Source: Paracoccaceae bacterium (GTDB lineage: Bacteria; Pseudomonadota; Alphaproteobacteria; Rhodobacterales; Rhodobacteraceae). From it: a stretch of DNA of 9,830 nt. The translations under genes were made by a program, and so were the position numbers. Of the stretch, positions 6,248 through 9,830 are shown in pieces (position 1 is the stretch's first letter; each line of letters starts with the position of its first letter). Under the pieces are notes generated by a model. That model did not search any database. It saw nothing but the letters and a program-made list of their open reading frames with translations, and was not told the DNA's origin. Where the stretch lies: assembly GCA_024742655.1 (NCBI GenBank), contig JANSYB010000038.1, positions 1 to 9,830 of the forward strand, in the 5' to 3' direction.

Positions 6248-6682
6248 ATGACATCCACCAGTATTCGAACCATTCTGGGCAATCGCCCCGTGCATGAGGT
6301 GACGCCCGAGACGCGCTTGCGCGCTGTGGCCCGCCAGATGGCCGAGCAGCGGGTCGGCGCCGTCGCTATTGTGCAAGACAACGCGCTTCTGGGGGTTCTG
6401 AGCGAGCGCGACATCGTCTTTCGGGCGGTGGCGCAGGGCCTGTCGGTCGATGACACAGAGGCCCGCGCGGTGATGACACCGGACCCGGTGACGCTCGATA
6501 TCGACGCGCCGGTGTCCGAGGCGCTGGCCCGTCACCTGGGGGATGCGTTCCGGCATCTGCCCGTGCTGGAGGAGGGGCGGCTGGTTGGCTTGCTGTCCTA
6601 TCGCGATATCCCGGCGGAATACGTGATGATGTTCGAGCACTTCCGCGAGATGTCCGCCGCGCGCGCCGACGAGGGCACCTGA
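6248..6682 (+). CDS. Stand-alone CBS-domain pair protein
   Basis: A 144-residue soluble protein consisting of little more than two CBS domains (about 8-65 and 75-127), which fold together as a Bateman module and typically bind adenosine nucleotides or S-adenosyl compounds. Seen: HEVTPETRLRAVARQMAEQRVGA (16-38) leading to GVLSERDIVFRAV (49-61) in repeat one; VMTPDPVTLDIDAPVSEAL (75-93) leading to RHLPVLEEGRLVGLLSYRDI (102-121) in repeat two. The SERDI and SYRDI motifs carry the aspartates that contact ribose in many CBS proteins. ATG 6248 is chosen because the first domain starts at once; an in-frame extension to 5978 is compositionally odd. The Shine-Dalgarno is weak. The gene is convergent with the second SLC13 permease, 14 bp apart. 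Acting as a nucleotide-level sensor is a family-based guess, and no partner is proven. Confidence 0.87.
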   Translation: MTSTSIRTILGNRPVHEVTPETRLRAVARQMAEQRVGAVAIVQDNALLGVLSERDIVFRAVAQGLSVDDTEARAVMTPDPVTLDIDAPVSEALARHLGDAFRHLPVLEEGRLVGLLSYRDIPAEYVMMFEHFREMSAARADEGT

Positions 6683-6696
6683 CGACGGTCGCCCGA

Positions 6697-8469
6697 TCAG
6701 AACGGCCAGAACACCAGGATTGCCGGGATTGAGACGGCCACCACCAGCGCTTCGAGCGGCAGGCCCATGCGCCAGTAATCCCCGAACTTGTAGCCGCCAG
6801 GGCCAAGGATCAGCGTGTTGTTCTTGTGCCCGATCGGCGTGAGGTAGGCCGAGGAGGCCGCGACCGCCACGGCCATCAGGAACGGGTCGGGGGAAACCCC
6901 CAGCGATTGCGCCATCTGGATACCCACAGGCGCCGCCACGATGGTCGTGGCGGTGTTGTTGAGCACGTCCGACAGCGTCATCGTCACCACCATCAGAACG
7001 GTCAGGATAACCCAGGCGGGCATGCCTTGGGTCAGCCCGACCAGCGAATTCGCGATGAGTTCCGTGCCGCCTGCATCTTCCAGCGCGGCCCCGAGCGGGA
7101 TCATCGAACCCAGCAGCACCACCACGGGCCATTCGATATGGGTGTAAAGCTCATTGAGGGGCACGATGCGGGTCAGCACATAGGCCAGAACCACCAGACC
7201 AAGCGCGATCGGCAGGTAGACGAGCCCAAAGCTGGCTGCCGCCACTGCCGCGCCGAAAAGGCCGATGGCCGCCCATGTTTTGGTGTCCTGCGTCACCGAC
7301 AGCCCGCGTTCCGCCAGAGGCAGACAGCCCAGCCATTCGGTCACGTCCGATCCGGTTTCCTTCGGCACGAGCAGCAGCAGGATATCGCCGGGATGGATCA
7401 TGGTCTTGCGCACCTGGCTGGTGATCCTTTTTCCCCGGCGCGATATGCCCATCAGCACAGAGCGCTGGCGCCAGTGCAACCCGATGGATTGCGCGGTCTT
7501 GCCGGCGATCCGGGCATCGCGGGGCACCACGACCTCGACGATATCCAGCCCCTCGCCGGCCGCCTTCAGGGCTTCTTCGCGTTCGCTGTCGGAGAAGGCC
7601 AGCGACAAGGCGGCGCGGAACTCGTCCAGGGCCTCGGGGGTGGCTTCCAGTACCAGGATATCCCCGGCGCGCACCTCGGTGTTGAGGGCCGGGCCGTAGC
7701 GCCGCTTGCCGTCGCGGATCACGCCGAGCAGGGCCACGTCTGTCTTGTCCGCGTCCGATTGCAGTTCGATCAGGCGTTTGCCGATATGGGCGCTGTCCTC
7801 GGGCACGGTCAGTTCGGCGATGTAGTCGCCCATCTCGGCCGCCTTGAGGCCTGCATCCTCGCGCTGCGGGATCAGCCGCCAGCCGATCAGCGCCACGAAG
7901 ACCAGCCCGGCAACGGCCGTGATCGCGCCCACCGGGGCAAAGTCGAACATCGCAAAGGGGCTGCCCAGCGAATCCTCCCTTATCGAGGCGATGATGATGT
8001 TGGGCGGGGTGCCGATCAGGGTGGCCATGCCGCCCAGGATCGTGGCGAAGGACAGCGGCATCAGGCTCAGCCCCGGTGACCGGCCCGCCTTGCGCGCGGT
8101 CTGGATGTCGACGGGCATCAACAGGGCAAGGGCCGCCACGTTGTTCATGAAGGCCGACAAGACGCCGCCGATCCCGCCCATGATCGCGATGTGGCTGCCA
8201 AGGCTGCGGGTGCTGTCGACCAGCGTGCGGGTGATCAGGAAGACCGCGCCCGACCGCACGAGACCCGCCGACACCACCAGCACCAGTGCCACGATGATCG
8301 TGGCCGGGTGGCCGAAGCCGGCAAAGGCCTCCTGGGCGGGCACGACATCCAGCAACACCGCGACCATCAGCGCCGAAAAGGCGACGATGTCATAGCGGAA
8401 CCGTCCCCATAACAGCAGCGCGAACACGGCGCCGAACAACGAAAACAAAATAATCTGGTCCTGGGTCAC
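6697..8469 (-). CDS. SLC13-type permease with two TrkA-C domains (2)
   Basis: A 590-residue membrane protein with the same architecture as the permease at 4079-5851: membrane half one (about 5-200), TrkA-C domains (about 215-290 and 308-383), membrane half two (about 397-590). Hairpin motifs: FMNNVAALALLMP (107-119) with LIGTPPNIIIA (151-161), and DVLNNTATTIVAAP (501-514) with LTPIGHKNNTLILGPGGY (543-560). The substrate-site motif is GTPPN rather than GTSTN, so the two permeases probably differ in substrate or coupling ion; this is inference. The start is GTG 8469-8467, chosen because GGAGAG lies 5-7 nt upstream and the first helix begins within a few residues. A possible ATG 12 codons further upstream lacks such a site and would add a polar MRLASTSNRR stretch. 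It is divergent from yebC and convergent with the CBS gene. Confidence 0.9.
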   Translation of the reverse strand: MTQDQIILFSLFGAVFALLLWGRFRYDIVAFSALMVAVLLDVVPAQEAFAGFGHPATIIVALVLVVSAGLVRSGAVFLITRTLVDSTRSLGSHIAIMGGIGGVLSAFMNNVAALALLMPVDIQTARKAGRSPGLSLMPLSFATILGGMATLIGTPPNIIIASIREDSLGSPFAMFDFAPVGAITAVAGLVFVALIGWRLIPQREDAGLKAAEMGDYIAELTVPEDSAHIGKRLIELQSDADKTDVALLGVIRDGKRRYGPALNTEVRAGDILVLEATPEALDEFRAALSLAFSDSEREEALKAAGEGLDIVEVVVPRDARIAGKTAQSIGLHWRQRSVLMGISRRGKRITSQVRKTMIHPGDILLLLVPKETGSDVTEWLGCLPLAERGLSVTQDTKTWAAIGLFGAAVAAASFGLVYLPIALGLVVLAYVLTRIVPLNELYTHIEWPVVVLLGSMIPLGAALEDAGGTELIANSLVGLTQGMPAWVILTVLMVVTMTLSDVLNNTATTIVAAPVGIQMAQSLGVSPDPFLMAVAVAASSAYLTPIGHKNNTLILGPGGYKFGDYWRMGLPLEALVVAVSIPAILVFWPF

Positions 8470-8474
8470 GCCTG

Positions 8475-8480
8475 CTCTCC
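8475..8480 (-). promoter_or_regulatory. Ribosome binding site deciding the GTG start at 8469
   Basis: Read on the minus strand, GGAGAG stands just before GTG 8469-8467, with 7 nt from the GGAG core. It supports the GTG over the ATG at 8505, which has no purine run in front of it. Confidence 0.65.
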
Positions 8481-8514
8481 GATTGCTTGTGGAAGCCAAG
8501 CGCATCCTGGCCGG

Positions 8515-8538
8515 GGTTGCAACCGGCTTGCGGGCCGG
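8515..8538. repeat. Inverted repeats in the divergent promoter region
   Basis: A perfect 10-bp palindrome GGTTGCAACC (8515-8524) is followed directly by CCGGC/GCCGG arms (8523-8527 and 8534-8538) that enclose the putative yebC -35 box. It could be an operator shared by yebC and the SLC13 gene, or chance in GC-rich DNA. Confidence 0.3.
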
Positions 8539-8557
8539 GGTCGGGCTGGAATATAGA
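8528..8557 (+). promoter_or_regulatory. Probable yebC promoter
   Basis: TTGCGG (8528-8533, preceded by C as in many alphaproteobacterial -35 boxes), an 18-nt spacer and TATAGA (8552-8557). Transcription would start near 8564, leaving a leader of roughly 27 nt that contains the GGAGG of yebC. The A/T-rich -10 stands out from its surroundings. No comparable promoter is clear for the divergent SLC13 gene. Confidence 0.5.
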
Positions 8558-8590
8558 AGGCCGAACCACGCAGTTTAATCGGAGGTCCGC

Positions 8591-9340
8591 ATGGCCGGCC
8601 ATTCAAAATGGGCGAATATCCAGCACCGCAAGGGGCGTCAGGACGCCGTTCGTGCAAAGCTTTTCTCGAAGCTGTCCAAGGAGATCACCGTCGCCGCCAA
8701 GATGGGCGATCCCGACCCGGACAAGAACCCGCGTCTGCGTTTGGCGGTCAAACAGGCGAAATCGCAGTCGATGCCCAACGACAATATCGACCGCGCCATC
8801 AAGAAGGCGACGGGCGGCGAGGGCGATGATTACGAGGAAATCCGCTACGAGGGGTATGGCCCCAACGGGGTGGCCGTGATCGTCGAGGCGATGACCGACA
8901 ACCGCAATCGCACGGCCAGCACGGTGCGCTCGACCTTCACCAAGAACGGCGGCAACCTCGGCGAGACGGGCAGCGTGGGCTTCATGTTCGAACGCAAGGG
9001 CGCGGTGAGCTACCCGGCCGAGGTGGGCGATGCCGACACGGTGATGATGGCCGCGATCGAGGCCGGGGCCGAGGACGTGGAATCGGGTGAGGACGGCCAT
9101 ATCATCTGGTGCGCCGACACCGACCTGAACGAGGTCAGCACCGCGCTGGAGGCCGAACTGGGCGAATCGGAATCCACCAAGCTGGTCTGGCGGCCGACAA
9201 CGACGACCGAACTGGACCTCGAAGCGATGCAGAAGCTGATGAAGCTGATCGAGGCGCTGGAGGACGACGACGACGTGCAGTCCGTCACCACCAATTTCGA
9301 AGCCTCCGACGAGGTCATGGCGCAGCTGGCGGCCGAGTAG
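8591..9340 (+). CDS. yebC: YebC/PmpR (TACO1) family protein
   Basis: A 249-residue cytosolic protein of normal family length. The N-terminal [19 protein letters not shown] (1-19) is the family hallmark; domain one continues through [15 protein letters not shown] (25-39) and [21 protein letters not shown] (56-76). Then come [26 protein letters not shown] (83-108), the [18 protein letters not shown] region (120-137), and an acidic C-terminal stretch [16 protein letters not shown]. The family was long annotated as a transcriptional regulator (PmpR in Pseudomonas), while the mitochondrial homologue TACO1 and recent bacterial work point to a role in translation, relieving ribosome stalling at proline-rich stretches. 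Which applies here cannot be read from sequence. Start ATG 8591 has GGAGG at 8581-8585 with 5-nt spacing. In many bacteria the gene sits near ruvC; here it is a single-gene unit closed by the hairpin at 9364-9389. Confidence 0.97.
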   Translation: MAGHSKWANIQHRKGRQDAVRAKLFSKLSKEITVAAKMGDPDPDKNPRLRLAVKQAKSQSMPNDNIDRAIKKATGGEGDDYEEIRYEGYGPNGVAVIVEAMTDNRNRTASTVRSTFTKNGGNLGETGSVGFMFERKGAVSYPAEVGDADTVMMAAIEAGAEDVESGEDGHIIWCADTDLNEVSTALEAELGESESTKLVWRPTTTTELDLEAMQKLMKLIEALEDDDDVQSVTTNFEASDEVMAQLAAE

Positions 9341-9363
9341 ACCCGGGTTTGCAGATGATTGAG

Positions 9364-9389
9364 AGCGGCAGGCTGACGCCTGCCGTTTT
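9364..9389 (+). terminator. Intrinsic terminator of yebC
   Basis: An 8-bp GC-rich stem, CGGCAGGC (9366-9373) and GCCTGCCG (9378-9385), closes on a TGAC tetraloop and is followed by TTTT (9386-9389). An A and a G before the stem can extend the pairing into the T-run. It lies 25 nt after the yebC stop. Confidence 0.85.
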
Positions 9390-9420
9390 CGCATGTCAGG
9401 GACCAGAAAGGTGCAGCGTG

Positions 9421-9438
9421 GCGTTGCGCCTGCAACGC
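9421..9438. repeat. Hairpin between yebC and the fasciclin gene
   Basis: A perfect 7-bp inverted repeat GCGTTGC (9421-9427) and GCAACGC (9432-9438) around GCCT. There is no T-run on either strand. Function unknown; it sits between two terminator-like hairpins. Confidence 0.45.
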
Positions 9439-9463
9439 GACAGATCACCCTGTTACAAGACGA

Positions 9464-9489
9464 AACCGGCAGCCTGTTGGCTGCCGGTT
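9464..9489 (-). terminator. Probable terminator of the fasciclin gene
   Basis: A perfect 11-bp stem, AACCGGCAGCC (9464-9474) and GGCTGCCGGTT (9479-9489), around TGTT. Read on the minus strand the stem is followed by TCGTCTTG, a weak T-tract. It lies 53 nt after the stop of the fasciclin gene, so it most likely ends that transcript and could also back up the yebC terminator. Confidence 0.6.
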
Positions 9490-9542
9490 GCAATCCGACC
9501 CGGCGGGGCACATGCCACGGCGGTCGGGGACACGGATTTCGA

Positions 9543-9830
9543 TCAGGGCAGAAGCACCTTGTCGATCACGTGAATCACGCCGTTGGAGGCGAGGATATCC
9601 GCCTGCGTCACGTTGGCATCGTTCACGCGCACGGCCGCGCCGTATTTCCGCTGGGTTCCGTCGACATGCACGGTTTCGCCCTGCACGGTGGCCACGTTCA
9701 GACGTTGGCCGATCACCTGATCGGATGTGACGGCGCCGGGCACCACGTGGTAGGTCAGGATGCTGACCAGTTGATCGCGGTTTTCCGGCAGAAGCAGGCT
9801 TTCGACGGTGCCGGCGGGCAGGGCCTCGAA
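9543..9830 (-). CDS. Fasciclin (FAS1) domain protein, C-terminal fragment
   Basis: The last 95 residues of a fasciclin-domain protein; the frame is open to the window edge, so the start is missing. I translated it beyond the GTG at 9746 because the domain clearly continues upstream. Visible FAS1 features: FEALPAGTVESLL (1-13), the conserved ILTYHVVPG block with the Tyr-His pair (24-32), VNDANVTQADILASNGVIHVIDKVLLP (69-95) holding the second conserved block with its final strand. Bacterial FAS1 proteins are normally secreted or lipid-anchored and act in adhesion or surface contacts; the signal peptide would lie in the missing part. The stop directly after the final conserved strand suggests a single-domain or terminal-domain protein. 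It is convergent with yebC. Confidence 0.93.
   Translation of the reverse strand, partial: FEALPAGTVESLLLPENRDQLVSILTYHVVPGAVTSDQVIGQRLNVATVQGETVHVDGTQRKYGAAVRVNDANVTQADILASNGVIHVIDKVLLP

Noticed and set aside
6826..8079. A 417-codon plus-strand ORF opposite the second SLC13 gene
   Set aside because: Gly/Arg/His/Gln-rich antisense shadow of a strongly supported permease gene; no recognisable domain and no ribosome binding site considered credible.
8470..8505. A 12-codon upstream extension of the second SLC13 permease
   Set aside because: No ribosome binding site before that ATG, while GGAGAG is well placed for GTG 8469; the extension is polar and not expected before the first helix.

Overview
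The window is GC-rich, densely packed bacterial chromosome. Protein style points to an alphaproteobacterium, most likely Rhodobacterales (roseobacter group): the YebC N-terminus, the MgtE / 5-formyl-THF cyclo-ligase / OsmC order and the YmdB-like phosphoesterase all read like that group. This is recognition from memory, not a search. I see no tRNA, rRNA, CRISPR array, insertion sequence or phage gene.

Layout. (1) 1-1260, plus strand: the 3' end of mgtE, then a 5-formyltetrahydrofolate cyclo-ligase gene and an OsmC-family gene, joined by 4-nt and 8-nt overlaps. (2) 1261-1391: a gap holding three back-to-back palindromes whose centres are exactly 23 bp apart. (3) 1392-5851, plus strand: a tight four-gene run of a YmdB-like metallophosphoesterase, two tandemly duplicated EamA-type transporters and an SLC13-type permease with two internal TrkA-C domains. 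Junctions run from a 4-nt overlap to a 5-nt gap. (4) 5852-6247: mostly non-coding, but carrying on the minus strand a 37-codon ORF with a textbook ribosome binding site. (5) 6248-6682, plus: a two-CBS-domain protein. (6) 6697-8469, minus: a second SLC13/TrkA-C permease, the same length (590 residues) as the first but with different substrate-site motifs. (7) 8470-8590: divergent promoter region. (8) 8591-9340, plus: yebC, followed by a strong hairpin terminator and two more hairpins. (9) 9543-9830, minus: the 3' end of a fasciclin-domain protein gene.

How the genes may work together. Most of the central 7 kb is membrane transport: two EamA carriers and two RCK_C/TrkA-C-regulated SLC13 permeases, with a stand-alone CBS protein between the permeases. 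The four-gene run is probably one transcript. A shared physiological role is inference from packing and duplication; the substrates cannot be read from the sequence. yebC, the cyclo-ligase and mgtE are ordinary housekeeping genes. The items most worth a second look are the 23-bp-phased triple palindrome, the 37-residue ORF and the SLC13-CBS-SLC13 arrangement.
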